A stretch of DNA of 16,571 bases from Candidatus Coatesiibacteriota bacterium (lineage in GTDB: Bacteria > B130-G9). Shown here one piece after another: positions 1 through 9,466 of this stretch. A program made the position numbers and the translations under genes. Every line of letters begins with the position of its first letter. Within the stretch, counting starts at the first letter, position 1. The stretch lies in assembly GCA_016929465.1 (NCBI GenBank), contig JAFGIT010000346.1, positions 1 to 16,571 of the forward strand, written 5' to 3'. The notes beneath the pieces are model-generated. The model was not told the DNA's origin and made no database searches. It was given only the letters and a program-made list of their open reading frames with translations.

Positions 1-3000
1 AACGACGTACTGCTTCGACGGCCCGTCACCATTGACGTCCGAATAATAGACAGAGTAGGTGAAAGTATCGCCTTCTCTTCCCATCACTGGTGAGACCTCT
101 GGGAAGGTCAGAGCCGGATTGACGTTATCGCAATAGACGCCGTGAACGGTATTGTAGCCAGTCACGAAGTATAGGTCGTGGTTCTGTCCCAAGATAAGCG
201 AGGATGAGACGGACGGGCCGACATTCCTCGACCAGTTAGCTGCACCGAAGGCGGTAGATGAATATACCATGCCGTTTCCGGAGCCATAGAAGACGCGTCC
301 ACGTCCATCGACCACTGGGCCCTTCGCAAGGCCATTGACATCTCGTGACCACGCAACGACCGCCTCGGTCGCCGTGCAATCCAGAGCATAGAATACTTCA
401 TCCGTAGAGCCGAAATAATATCGGCCGGGGTCGCCCAGAGCGCCCTGGCCCTCGATCGCACCTTCGGTCTCGAAAGTCCACCTGAGTGCGCCAGCGGGAT
501 TCAGGCAATATAGAATGCCGTCATCGGCTCCGAAGTAGATATTGCCGTCAAGATCGACGGTCGGCGTGGAGCGAATCGGGTAACCTACATCGTATGTCCA
601 GTCGATGATCCCATCGTAAACACCGATGGCATAGAGTATGCCTTCCGTCGAACCTATATATATAACATCTGTCTGCGAGATCACGGGCGACGAACCAAGG
701 AACGAGCAGTTTACGCTCCTCGACCAATTCAAGCCGCCGTTCGGTCTCAGCGAATATACTGTGCCGTCATAGGTGGCGAAGATGATGTCTCCGTCCCAGT
801 GCAGCACTGGGGAAGAGAGGATGCTGCCGCATGGGCCATACAGCCAGTCAGCGGTGCCATCTTCTGAGTCAATAGCATACAGGTAGCCATCGTGCGTTCC
901 GTAATAAACAACGTCACTATTCACAGAAATTGCAGGTGAGCACATGACAGGATCGGACTCCGCAGGATCGAACACCCACCGCTCCTCGAGATCCGGATTG
1001 AGCGATACGAGTCGTCCATAGGATGCGCCTAAATAGAGGTTGCCGACGGCATCTATCGCCGGTGTGGATGCGATTGTGGGGCCTGTCGCATAAGTCAGAT
1101 CATTGCAGTAAGCCTGGGGTCCGAGTGCTACGACAGAAGAACCATGCCAGTAATAATGCCCGAGCATCGGCCACTGAGTGCCCTTAACAGAGAGCGTGTA
1201 ATGGCTCTGGTCATATAATGACGTGCCATCATCGAGCACTCGAATGAAATAGTATCCGCCTGTGTCGGGCACGAAGGAGAATGGGGTGCTCGCATCGTCA
1301 CCGGCAACGAATGTCGAGCAGTCATCCCTATAGATCTCAACTCTACCGTAGGCGTAGTAATAGAGATCTACATCGATCATATATTCAATGAGAGCCTCGC
1401 CCCTGAAGTAGAACCAATCCTCGTCCGTTCCAATAGGGATAAGGTTGTGCCAGCCCGTCGGTACACCGTCCGTCTGAACGAGTTGTGCATTGATGCAGTG
1501 GTTGTCTGGCTCGTAGCCGTCATAGACATCTGGGCCGTCGAAGGCACCCGAGGACGGGTATCGGACCTCGCAGCCATCGACGTCGATGAAGTAGAAGAAA
1601 TAAGAGAAATGGCCCTCGCCGGGGGAGACTACTGCCGCATAGTAGCCGTTGTCGGCGGTTCCCGAAGCCAAGGTCATCGCGTAAGGAGTGCCACCCACGA
1701 CTACAGTCGCGGATGATGGCGCGAAGCCATCGAAATCGAGGAAGTGCACCATGAAGGTGAAATTGTCCTGCGGCCCACCAACGGGCGGGTCAACAGACTC
1801 ATCGGACAGAATGGGGACGCCCTGCCTCAGGATGGAGACGCCGCCCTTTGTCGCCGCCCAAATGCCAACGCATGGCTGATAGCATACATCATAGACATTG
1901 CCGTCTATCAGGCCGCTGTTGTTCGGTAGAAATCGCTCGCCGGTCAAGGAGGACTTGTCGAACTTCGTGAGGCCCCGGCTCGTTGCGATCCAATAGTTGT
2001 TGCCGGAGCCCTTAGCCATTGCATTGATGGCATTGCTGCCGAGACCGGAGTTAGGAGTGCTCGTCCTGATCGAGGTCCATGTACTCGGAAGGTCAAAAAT
2101 GCTAATGCCGTTTGTTGTTCCTATCCAGATCGATCCGTCCGGATCCACGAGAAGGCTTCGCACGTTCTCCGATAGGATGCCGCTATTGCTCGCGTCATAA
2201 GTTACCCAAGTGTCATTCACTAGGTCATACATGGCGACGCCCCAGTTGGTGCCGACCCAGAGATAGTACTCGCCGTCTCTAACTTCGCCGGCGAGGCTCG
2301 TGACGTAGTTCGACGGGAGGCCGCTGTTCGATGTCGTGAAGGTGTCCCAGTGTTCGGTCGAACCGGTTGTGTAACAGGCCAGCCCGTTATCGGTGGCAAA
2401 CCATGTCCTGTACACTCCGCCCAAAGTTGATCTCGGATCGAGGGCGACCGCCATCACGCGGTCTGAAGGCAGCGCCCCGCCGGTAGTCGTCGTGTCATAC
2501 GTCGTCCAGGCGGATGCTTTGTCGAATAGGCTAACGCCAAGATTCGTTGCGAACCACACAGCGCCGTTTCCAATCCTGTGGTCCAGCGCTATATCATTAA
2601 TATAATTGGATGCGATTGCGTCAGTCGGTGCGTATTGATAAGTATCCCAGGTACCGGGCTGCTCGAGATTGGCGTCCCAGTCGGCAAGCAGGTTGGCACC
2701 CGCTCCGTATGTGCCAATCCATACTTCGGCTTCCATGCATGCGATTGCGCGGACATCATTGAGTGCGAGATGTTGCTCTCTGAATGTCGTCCAGACGGCA
2801 CCGTAGTCGCAGATGCCGCGGGCGGTCGCAAGCATGAAGAAGTTGCCAGTATAGTGGACATCCCTGATGTCATCCGACGGGATTCCGCCACTAGTATTGG
2901 CTTTCGTGAAGCAAGACCAGTCTTCGAGGGTGAGATCGTAATCGATCAATCCATACTCGGTCCACATGAAGAGGTCATCACCTTCGAGCAGGATGCCCCT

Positions 3001-3840
3001 GAGGTCGTTCCATACGAAGCTGGGATCGGTCCATGTTCCGTATGTGTCCCAGTTGTCGTCGATATCGACCCGCGCCGCGCCATTATCGGTAGAGAACCAG
3101 ATCCAGCAGCATGGGACCTCGGCAACGCCCGTCACGTAATTGGAGGGGAGGCCATCGGTGGTCGTATAGGTCATGTACGCCCATGGATTAAAGTTCATGT
3201 TGATCTGAGTGACACCGTGATCGGTTCCGATCCATGCTCTCTCGTGGGTGTCGAAGTAGATGCAGTTCACCCAATTCGATGCGAGTCCGTCCGATGTGTC
3301 ATAGATCGTCCAGTCATCTGCGAGGACATCATAAACGGCCACACCGCCGCCGCGCGTTCCAATCCAGACCTCGTCCGTTCCCGGCCGAGGCTCTATCGTC
3401 GTTATCAAATTGGAGGGTAGAGGTGAATTCGCGACTGTATAGGTGGCAAAGGTAAATTCCCATGCGTTACCAGATGAGACATTCGCTACATTAATACCCG
3501 CCTCACAGCCGAACCACACTGTATCCGATGGGCCCACTGCAACCGAAGTAAACGAGTTAGTAAGTAGCTCGTCCCGTATCCATACGCGGACGGTCGCCGT
3601 GGTATCATCTTCGTCAGTATATAGGTCAGGCTGGGATTTGATGAATTTGTCGATCTCCTGAGAATTGAGGTCCCAGAGAAGAGTCCCCCCGCCGTTTGTC
3701 ACGGCCCAAAGGGAATCGCCCTCGCCAGAGATAGCGTTGATGTCGTCGCTATTGACACGAACGAACCATTCCTGGCCCAGAGCCGCTGAACCCACAAGGC
3801 AAAACAGCAGCATGAGCAGCACCACTAGCCTATCTCGCAT
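1..3840 (-). CDS. Secreted multi-propeller protein (Reg_prop blades, PPC-like domain, PQQ-like propeller), 3' end outside window
   Basis: Reading from the ATG at 3840, the frame stays open for 1280 codons to the window edge, so the protein is C-terminally incomplete here. GGAGGG lies 6 nt before the ATG. Residues 1-23 form a signal peptide (basic MRDR, then a Leu/Val-rich core), with cleavage likely near AALGQ. Residues about 26-670 carry some 14 Reg_prop blades, with motifs such as VWIGT, AWIGTDHG and LPSNYVT. An Ig-like module follows (about 680-775), then a PPC-like domain (about 777-887, opening YEPDN and containing GTDEDWFYF). A PQQ-like propeller spans about 890-1235: it opens WPMLGH and has about eight blades of the type YFGADDGILYCLNP. 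A second copy of the Ig-like module begins near 1240. The gene starts 55 nt after its larger relative and is probably co-transcribed with it. Ligand and function are unknown. The domain calls are by eye but the repeats are clear. Confidence 0.9.
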   Translation of the reverse strand, partial: MRDRLVVLLMLLFCLVGSAALGQEWFVRVNSDDINAISGEGDSLWAVTNGGGTLLWDLNSQEIDKFIKSQPDLYTDEDDTTATVRVWIRDELLTNSFTSVAVGPSDTVWFGCEAGINVANVSSGNAWEFTFATYTVANSPLPSNLITTIEPRPGTDEVWIGTRGGGVAVYDVLADDWTIYDTSDGLASNWVNCIYFDTHERAWIGTDHGVTQINMNFNPWAYMTYTTTDGLPSNYVTGVAEVPCCWIWFSTDNGAARVDIDDNWDTYGTWTDPSFVWNDLRGILLEGDDLFMWTEYGLIDYDLTLEDWSCFTKANTSGGIPSDDIRDVHYTGNFFMLATARGICDYGAVWTTFREQHLALNDVRAIACMEAEVWIGTYGAGANLLADWDANLEQPGTWDTYQYAPTDAIASNYINDIALDHRIGNGAVWFATNLGVSLFDKASAWTTYDTTTTGGALPSDRVMAVALDPRSTLGGVYRTWFATDNGLACYTTGSTEHWDTFTTSNSGLPSNYVTSLAGEVRDGEYYLWVGTNWGVAMYDLVNDTWVTYDASNSGILSENVRSLLVDPDGSIWIGTTNGISIFDLPSTWTSIRTSTPNSGLGSNAINAMAKGSGNNYWIATSRGLTKFDKSSLTGERFLPNNSGLIDGNVYDVCYQPCVGIWAATKGGVSILRQGVPILSDESVDPPVGGPQDNFTFMVHFLDFDGFAPSSATVVVGGTPYAMTLASGTADNGYYAAVVSPGEGHFSYFFYFIDVDGCEVRYPSSGAFDGPDVYDGYEPDNHCINAQLVQTDGVPTGWHNLIPIGTDEDWFYFRGEALIEYMIDVDLYYYAYGRVEIYRDDCSTFVAGDDASTPFSFVPDTGGYYFIRVLDDGTSLYDQSHYTLSVKGTQWPMLGHYYWHGSSVVALGPQAYCNDLTYATGPTIASTPAIDAVGNLYLGASYGRLVSLNPDLEERWVFDPAESDPVMCSPAISVNSDVVYYGTHDGYLYAIDSEDGTADWLYGPCGSILSSPVLHWDGDIIFATYDGTVYSLRPNGGLNWSRSVNCSFLGSSPVISQTDVIYIGSTEGILYAIGVYDGIIDWTYDVGYPIRSTPTVDLDGNIYFGADDGILYCLNPAGALRWTFETEGAIEGQGALGDPGRYYFGSTDEVFYALDCTATEAVVAWSRDVNGLAKGPVVDGRGRVFYGSGNGMVYSSTAFGAANWSRNVGPSVSSSLILGQNHDLYFVTGYNTVHGVYCDNVNPALTFPEVSPVMGREGDTFTYSVYYSDVNGDGPSKQYVV
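136..1173 (-). repeat. PQQ-like (YfgL/BamB-type) beta-propeller repeats
   Basis: About eight copies of a pattern [IVL]YxG[SAT]xDGxLYALxxxxGxxxWxx are visible, for example VVYYGTHDGYLYAIDSEDG, VIYIGSTEGILYAIGVYDG and YYFGSTDEVFYALDC. They open with WPMLGH, a common lead-in to PQQ-like propellers in secreted proteins. These repeats are different in sequence from the Reg_prop blades earlier in the same protein. PQQ binding is not implied; many members of this fold bind no cofactor. Confidence 0.75.
1831..3765 (-). repeat. About 14 Reg_prop beta-propeller blades coded in tandem
   Basis: Blades of about 40-50 residues recur, each with an aromatic-hydrophobic-[GAS]-T strand followed by a Gly turn (VWFGC, VWIGT, AWIGT, IWFST, VWIGT, VWFAT, TWFAT, LWVGT, IWIGT, YWIAT, IWAAT), then a WxxY strand and a [LI]xSNxV segment. 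Two or three copies (LFMWT, FFMLA) are degenerate. Fourteen would fit two seven-bladed propellers, the arrangement known for the periplasmic sensors of hybrid two-component systems. No kinase or transmembrane segment follows in the visible part. Confidence 0.75.
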
Positions 3841-3895
3841 TACAAACCCTCCAACACAGACTTGTTTAATAAGCAATCGCTAACAAATTATTATC

Positions 3896-6800
3896 TCACT
3901 CAATGATTATACTCAGGGTCGAAATCTCAGATAGAACATCGTATTGCGTGCCCGGGGCGACCACCGCGCCGTAGATTGTATATTCGCCACGCCCAATGTC
4001 CTCATTGATGAATAGATCCAGTATCGATACAGGTCCCAGCTCCGAATCCGCCGGCAATGTCAGCGAAATCGGCATTGGCTCGAAATTCCAATTCGGATAG
4101 AAGCAGAGCATCTCCGAATTAGGAACCTTGACCGCGACATATACATCGATGGCCTTCTCAGAGCCTGAATTCGAGAGTCGCCCAGAGACGATCAGGCGCT
4201 GGTCCTTCGTGACATTCGAGGCTGTGCTCGTCAGGCCGATCGTTGGCGGGAATTCGTCGACTCCCTCGCCCGATAGCGCGGCGCTGAGCTCAGATGCATA
4301 GGGATCATCACTCACTACCAGCACGCTGTCGGTGAAGACGCCTACTGATTCCGGAGCAAATGTTATTGCCACATCGATATAGTCACCCGGCTCGATCGAT
4401 GTTGAATTTCTGAAGTCAGCATCGAATACACCTGCAGATGTCCCCACGCTCGAGACCATCACCTGCGAGTCGCCGGTGTTCAGGAGGCGGAGGCTCCAGC
4501 TCTTACTGCCGTTGACCGCGACCATTCCGAAGTCGTGCTCGTCCTCGTAGAGAGTCAGTGACGGCCCGCCAGGATTGTACTCGGTCATCGAATCGGGCTC
4601 GTGCGGGATTGCCTCCCTCTTCCCTGTTCGGTCTGTCGCTATCGTGTAGAACGAGTATATGCCTGCTCCGTCATCGGGCGTGAAGCTAAATGTGGCTTGC
4701 TCGATGCCCCAGAGCGTATTGAATCTCTGATACTTCTCGCCTTGGTAGGCATACCACAGCTCGACGGACATAACGCCGGATGCGTCGTCCTCAGCTGTGA
4801 AATCGACGAGGATCGGTGCCAGGCGGGTCGCCGAGGGCGCGATAGCCTCGGACTCCGGCGCACTGAGGTCTATCACAGCGGCGCAATCAGCAAACAGCGG
4901 CGGAAGCTCCATATTGCCGGCCTTGTCGATTGCGAGAGTATAGAACTCGTAGTTGCCGCCTCCTTCGATCGGATAGAAGGAGAAGAAGCCGCCAGCTGGC
5001 GTCCCGAGGTAGAGATCGTCGCTCTCGATCCAGCCGAGCTGGGTCTCATGCCTGTAGAACAGAAGAATTGTGTCCAGCCCGTAGCCCTCATCAGTGGCAG
5101 AGAACTCGACCGTGAATGGGATGAGATCGGAAGACGGCTCGCACCAGGATAGTGATTTAGGAGGAACTGTCTCGTAATAGACTGGGGCGCCGGATTCACC
5201 ATCGAGAGGCGTCTTGGCGCCTGAGTTATCCTCACCGACCGCGGCCAGATAGTATTGACCTTCTCCCTGTTGGAATCTGAAGGTGAACTCGCCCTGCCGA
5301 TATTCCGAATAGTGGCTGGTTTTTAGCCAGCTGCCGTTCCCGAATTTGACCCACAGCGTGACCTCCTTGACGCCAGATGTCTCGTCCCGGAGATCATAGG
5401 CGACTGTTATCGAACGTTGATTAGTCGCTTCAACGCATGTGGTCTGCCCAACGGGCGGTGTTATGTCTGAAATGCACGTTGCATCGGCAACAGAGGGTAT
5501 CTGCTCTATATTGCCGGCAAAATCCTCGGCCTGAGTGTAGAAGTCATATACGCCGTCTTGCGGGGCGACGAAGTTGAATGTTCCGGATTCTGCATAGAAG
5601 TGAGTATCGTAATGGAGCAGTACGCCGCCATCGATTCTATAGTATAGGTCAACGCTTTTGATATGGCTCTCCGGGTCCCTGGCGGTGAAGTTGACTTCAA
5701 ACTCACTGCCCGCGAATTCCACCGTCGAGCATGATGAATTGGGCGGGACAGGATCGTAGGAGATATGGACTTGAAGATAAGGCGGCGGCACGGACTCGCG
5801 ATTGCCCGCCTTATCAACTGCTATCGTATAGAAGATATGCCAGCCGCTCTTCTCGGCTGTATAGATGAAGAGGCCGCTACTGCCCTCGATAGTTGCCACC
5901 GGGAACCGGCCGAAGTCGAGATCGTCCTCCTCGTGCATGTGCCAGAGCTCTACATGATCTACTCCGCTTCCCCCGTCGCTGGCGTTGAATGGAATCCTCA
6001 ATACGGGGTCATTATACGCGCGGTAGTCGTTCAATTGGATCCTGGAATTAGGCGACTGCCGGTCGAAGATGATTGTGCATTCCGCCTCTTCTGGCAATTC
6101 CTCGGTCAGCCCCGCGTTGTTCGTCGCTATCGCACAGAACTCATAGGTCGCAGAGGTGTATGCTCTATACTCGAAGAAGCCGAATGGCTTGCTCTTCTGG
6201 AGCCCTGTATCCTCCCACTCCTCATCTCCGGCTGTTCGAGCGAACAGTGAGACAGAATCTATCCCGCTGCCCGGATCATCTGCCGTGAAATTCACTTTGA
6301 GTGTCGTCAGCTGAGTATATGGGAGCATCGACTCATCTGCGGAGGCGATAGATGTCGGAGGCGTTCCGTCAACAGCAGGTCCGGAGAAGACGCCGGACGC
6401 CGGGAGCTTCACGATATTCCCGGATTCCTTCACGAAGTAGAAGTAGTAGGTATGCTGACCTTCGGGGAGGTCGCCGATCGAGAATGAGTATCGCCCGTTA
6501 TAGGCTGTTCCCGAGGAGAGGGACATCTCATAGGGGATCCCATCGATATAGACGAATGCCTCAGCGAAGTAACCAACCGAGGCAATACTCACATCGGAGT
6601 CGAAATAATAGACTGAATAATCGAACTCGGTGCCAGTTCCCTCGAGCTTCGGGGCAGCTGGCTGTCCGCATTTCGGCGTCAATTCTGGGTCAGAAAGACC
6701 TGGGTCATGATTCTCGACATAAAGGCTGACGCCGCCACCTGCGGTCGCGAACCACTTATTGTCGTCAGAATCGATTGTGACTCTTCTGACCATGTCGTGT

Positions 6801-9466
6801 GCTGGTCCACCTGTCGTTCTGTTATAGGATGTCCAGAAACCGTTACTAAAGACCGACACGCCCCAGTCTGTAGCTATCCACACCTTGCCGGCCGCATCGA
6901 CCTTGAGGTCATTGACCACGTTGGAGCCAAGGCCAATCGCCGAATAAAGGTCCCAATCGCCCATCTCATATTTGACGATCCCGTATTCCGTGCCAAACCA
7001 GAATACGTCATCGAGGCAGCCGACGCTTGCGAACCTGACCTCATATCCAAGCGGGCCGAACTCAGCGCCGAACACCTGCCACTCAGCGTAGTCGTATTTC
7101 GCAACGCCGAGTGATGTGCTTGCCCAGATGTTGAACTCCGGATCGATATAAAGGTCTAGAATATTGTTCGAGGGAAGTCCGAGGTGCGCTGAATTCGTGT
7201 CGTATGTTCTCCAGGTCAAGCCGTTGAACTTGCAGACACCAGCATCGGTCCCTATCCACTTGATGCCATTTCTGTCGATGACGATTGAGCTTATTGAATT
7301 GCTTGCTATATCAGAGTTGCCTATATTGTAGGCCAAAGTAACCTCGCCGGCGTCGATGACGCAAAGGCCATTTGCCGTCCCAACCCAGACGCGGTCCACA
7401 GCATCGACGGCCAATGCTCTCACATCATTTGAGCACAGTCCCTGCGGAAGGCTGCCAATGGTGTAGTTAGTCCAGCTAGTACCGTCGAACATCGAAACGC
7501 CGCCGCCGGTCGCAAACCACTTGTTATCTGTTTCGTCCACCAGGACCGAGCGAACGTCGTTAGACAAAAGACCGATTATCGTTGATTGCGTTACCCAGAA
7601 GTTGCCGTTCGAATCGATGCTCGCAATGCCTTCGGAGGTGCAAATCCACTTCGTCCGAGCGGCATCGATCGCGATGTCTCGAACGTCATTGGATAGAAGG
7701 GCGGAGTTCGCCTCTTTGTATATTGTCCAGTCGCCGCCGTCATAAGACAGAAGGCCACCGGAACCACCGAACCAGAGAACACAATTACCGGCCCAGGTCT
7801 CGACCTCCATTGTTGAGAAGTCATCCTGAATGAAAGGACCATCGGCACCGATGTGCTGATAGGTAGTCCATTCGTCACCCTTCTGGACTGCTACGCCCAT
7901 GTCGGTTCCGTACCAAACCTCGTCGTCCTTGAAGTCGACTGCTGTTACATGGTTGCTCGGTAATCCTTCGAGCATTGTGATCGAATTCCAGGAGCCGTCA
8001 GAGCCGAGAATGCTCACGCCCATGTCTGTGCCAAACCACTTGGTGTGGTCTTCATCTATGGTTACGGAATTAACTGTATCCGATAGCAGGTCGCTATTCG
8101 CGACCGTGTATGTATTCTCGGTGAAGTTGCCGTATATCCCTGATCGCTCGAATACGCCTTGCCCCTGAGTGCATATCCACTTGTGGAATTTCTGGTTATC
8201 GGCTTCGCTATCGACGTATTCGACTTCAATCCTGTATGGCACCGCAACAAGCCCCGGATTCCACCAGTTGGTTCCATCATAGATGGTCGTTCCGCCTGCT
8301 CCGCCGAACCAGTCGTACCATCTGCCGGCTTCCAGATGGGAGGAGATGTCGGAGATAGCGTCCGAGACAAGGCCATACCAGCCATATATACCCGTATCAT
8401 TGAGCCTGTTGACGCCCGAATCGTCGGTTCCGAACCAATATGTAGTCCTACCCTCTGGCTCAACACACGTGATAAAATTGCTGCGAAGCCCTGCGCCGAG
8501 GTGTGTCTCGAAATTCTCGCCGTCAAAGACCATGACACCCCGAGATGTGGCGATCCAGAGATTGCCGTCGGCATCGAAAACCAGATCGTAACCCCAGTCG
8601 GTAACCAGGCCAACGTCGCCATAAGAAGCGACATCATAGACGACTGTCTCGGCACCGTTGATGCGATTCAATCCGTTGTCCGTCGAGAGCCAGACGTGGC
8701 CATCGGGTGAGACAGCGATGTCATTGACGTGGTCTGAGCTAAGACGGCCGTTCGCATAGGTGTAGGAATACCAATTCGTGCCATCGAATCGACTAGCACC
8801 CTGGTATGTCGCAAACCAGTAGTCACCGTTCAGATCTTTTGCGATGCTGGACACCCTATTCGCTATAAGGCCGTGCTCGATCTTATATTGATGCCAAGTC
8901 TCATCGGTGATGTTCAGGACACTAACGCCCAGGTCAGTCCCGACGAACAGCTCATCGGTATCAGCATCGACGAATAACGTCGATACATAAGGAGATGCGA
9001 GATCGCTGTTGTATGGAGTATATGATCTCCAGTTGACACCATCATACACGGAAACACCGGTCTCAGTGCCGATGTATTTGTCGAGCGTTCGCGGATCTAC
9101 CGCAATCGCGTCAATGTAGTTTGTGAGAAGGCCGCTGTTGTCTCTGTTGTAGGTCTCGAACTGCTCACCATTGAACATGGTGATTCCCATATTCGTCCCA
9201 AACCAAACGGAGAGATCGTCACAGGCGAGCGCCGTAATGTTCCCGTCCGCAAGTCCATCGGAGGGGATGTAGAATGCTACTGTGCCCGTCGAATCGACCC
9301 ACGCAGCACCGTTTCCATCTACTGTTCCGACCCACACTCTATTGCCCTGGGCCGCCAAATGGCGAACGTTACATCTCTCAGAGTAGTTCACCCATTCCGC
9401 GGACCATGCGGACAAAACGAACAACATAGATAACACAACGACAAGAACAAAAACACGTCCCCGCAT
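3896..9466 (-). CDS. Giant secreted Reg_prop propeller protein with Ig-like repeats and ASH-type domain
   Basis: This protein has 1856 residues, starts at ATG 9466 with AGGAGA 7 nt upstream, and stops at TGA. Residues 1-23 form a signal peptide (MRGR, then a Val/Leu-rich core, cleavage near SAWSA). Residues about 27-915 hold some 21 Reg_prop blades. Residues about 920-1028 form an Ig-like module shared with the next gene. Six Ig-like repeats of about 100 residues begin near 1032, 1135, 1240, 1335, 1432 and 1534. Most have an SGV or equivalent turn, a strand like VELWY and an ending like YTIAxDxAGNxE. An ASH/HYDIN-like domain at about 1632-1735 has HDFGMVAVNGS and ends SGEGVD. The last 120 residues form another beta-rich domain. 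No transmembrane helix, kinase, LPXTG motif or obvious type IX sorting tail is seen. It is probably extracellular or surface-bound. The ligand is unknown. A sigma70-like promoter lies about 215 nt upstream. Confidence 0.93.
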   Translation of the reverse strand: MRGRVFVLVVVLSMLFVLSAWSAEWVNYSERCNVRHLAAQGNRVWVGTVDGNGAAWVDSTGTVAFYIPSDGLADGNITALACDDLSVWFGTNMGITMFNGEQFETYNRDNSGLLTNYIDAIAVDPRTLDKYIGTETGVSVYDGVNWRSYTPYNSDLASPYVSTLFVDADTDELFVGTDLGVSVLNITDETWHQYKIEHGLIANRVSSIAKDLNGDYWFATYQGASRFDGTNWYSYTYANGRLSSDHVNDIAVSPDGHVWLSTDNGLNRINGAETVVYDVASYGDVGLVTDWGYDLVFDADGNLWIATSRGVMVFDGENFETHLGAGLRSNFITCVEPEGRTTYWFGTDDSGVNRLNDTGIYGWYGLVSDAISDISSHLEAGRWYDWFGGAGGTTIYDGTNWWNPGLVAVPYRIEVEYVDSEADNQKFHKWICTQGQGVFERSGIYGNFTENTYTVANSDLLSDTVNSVTIDEDHTKWFGTDMGVSILGSDGSWNSITMLEGLPSNHVTAVDFKDDEVWYGTDMGVAVQKGDEWTTYQHIGADGPFIQDDFSTMEVETWAGNCVLWFGGSGGLLSYDGGDWTIYKEANSALLSNDVRDIAIDAARTKWICTSEGIASIDSNGNFWVTQSTIIGLLSNDVRSVLVDETDNKWFATGGGVSMFDGTSWTNYTIGSLPQGLCSNDVRALAVDAVDRVWVGTANGLCVIDAGEVTLAYNIGNSDIASNSISSIVIDRNGIKWIGTDAGVCKFNGLTWRTYDTNSAHLGLPSNNILDLYIDPEFNIWASTSLGVAKYDYAEWQVFGAEFGPLGYEVRFASVGCLDDVFWFGTEYGIVKYEMGDWDLYSAIGLGSNVVNDLKVDAAGKVWIATDWGVSVFSNGFWTSYNRTTGGPAHDMVRRVTIDSDDNKWFATAGGGVSLYVENHDPGLSDPELTPKCGQPAAPKLEGTGTEFDYSVYYFDSDVSIASVGYFAEAFVYIDGIPYEMSLSSGTAYNGRYSFSIGDLPEGQHTYYFYFVKESGNIVKLPASGVFSGPAVDGTPPTSIASADESMLPYTQLTTLKVNFTADDPGSGIDSVSLFARTAGDEEWEDTGLQKSKPFGFFEYRAYTSATYEFCAIATNNAGLTEELPEEAECTIIFDRQSPNSRIQLNDYRAYNDPVLRIPFNASDGGSGVDHVELWHMHEEDDLDFGRFPVATIEGSSGLFIYTAEKSGWHIFYTIAVDKAGNRESVPPPYLQVHISYDPVPPNSSCSTVEFAGSEFEVNFTARDPESHIKSVDLYYRIDGGVLLHYDTHFYAESGTFNFVAPQDGVYDFYTQAEDFAGNIEQIPSVADATCISDITPPVGQTTCVEATNQRSITVAYDLRDETSGVKEVTLWVKFGNGSWLKTSHYSEYRQGEFTFRFQQGEGQYYLAAVGEDNSGAKTPLDGESGAPVYYETVPPKSLSWCEPSSDLIPFTVEFSATDEGYGLDTILLFYRHETQLGWIESDDLYLGTPAGGFFSFYPIEGGGNYEFYTLAIDKAGNMELPPLFADCAAVIDLSAPESEAIAPSATRLAPILVDFTAEDDASGVMSVELWYAYQGEKYQRFNTLWGIEQATFSFTPDDGAGIYSFYTIATDRTGKREAIPHEPDSMTEYNPGGPSLTLYEDEHDFGMVAVNGSKSWSLRLLNTGDSQVMVSSVGTSAGVFDADFRNSTSIEPGDYIDVAITFAPESVGVFTDSVLVVSDDPYASELSAALSGEGVDEFPPTIGLTSTASNVTKDQRLIVSGRLSNSGSEKAIDVYVAVKVPNSEMLCFYPNWNFEPMPISLTLPADSELGPVSILDLFINEDIGRGEYTIYGAVVAPGTQYDVLSEISTLSIIIE
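4580..6375 (-). repeat. Six Ig-like repeats of about 100 residues
   Basis: Each unit opens with a [TSVA]PP[TNVK]S-like or APES turn, continues with a strand ending in FxAxDxxSG or a close variant, then [VI]xSVxLWYR or a variant, and closes with GxYxFYTIAxDxAGNxExxP. The pattern resembles bacterial Ig-like domains of the OmpL47 or FnIII type, which usually act as spacers or adhesive stalks on secreted proteins. Family assignment is by general resemblance. Confidence 0.7.
6722..9388 (-). repeat. About 21 Reg_prop beta-propeller blades coded in tandem
   Basis: Twenty-one blade strands can be counted by eye: VWVGT, VWFGT, KYIGT, LFVGT, YWFAT, VWLST, LWIAT, YWFGT, DWFGG, KWICT, KWFGT, VWYGT, LWFGG, KWICT, KWFAT, VWVGT, KWIGT, IWAST, FWFGT, VWIAT and KWFAT. 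Between them lie LxSNxVxxIxxD segments and W-x-x-Y strands. Three consecutive blades carry the same SNDVR. The count fits three seven-bladed propellers, although the true blade borders need a structure model. Confidence 0.78.

Noticed and set aside
2578-3420. A 280-residue plus-strand open frame
   Set aside because: It lies antisense to the Reg_prop array of the left gene. Its sequence has no recognisable domain, and the minus frame has clear repeats and a signal peptide.
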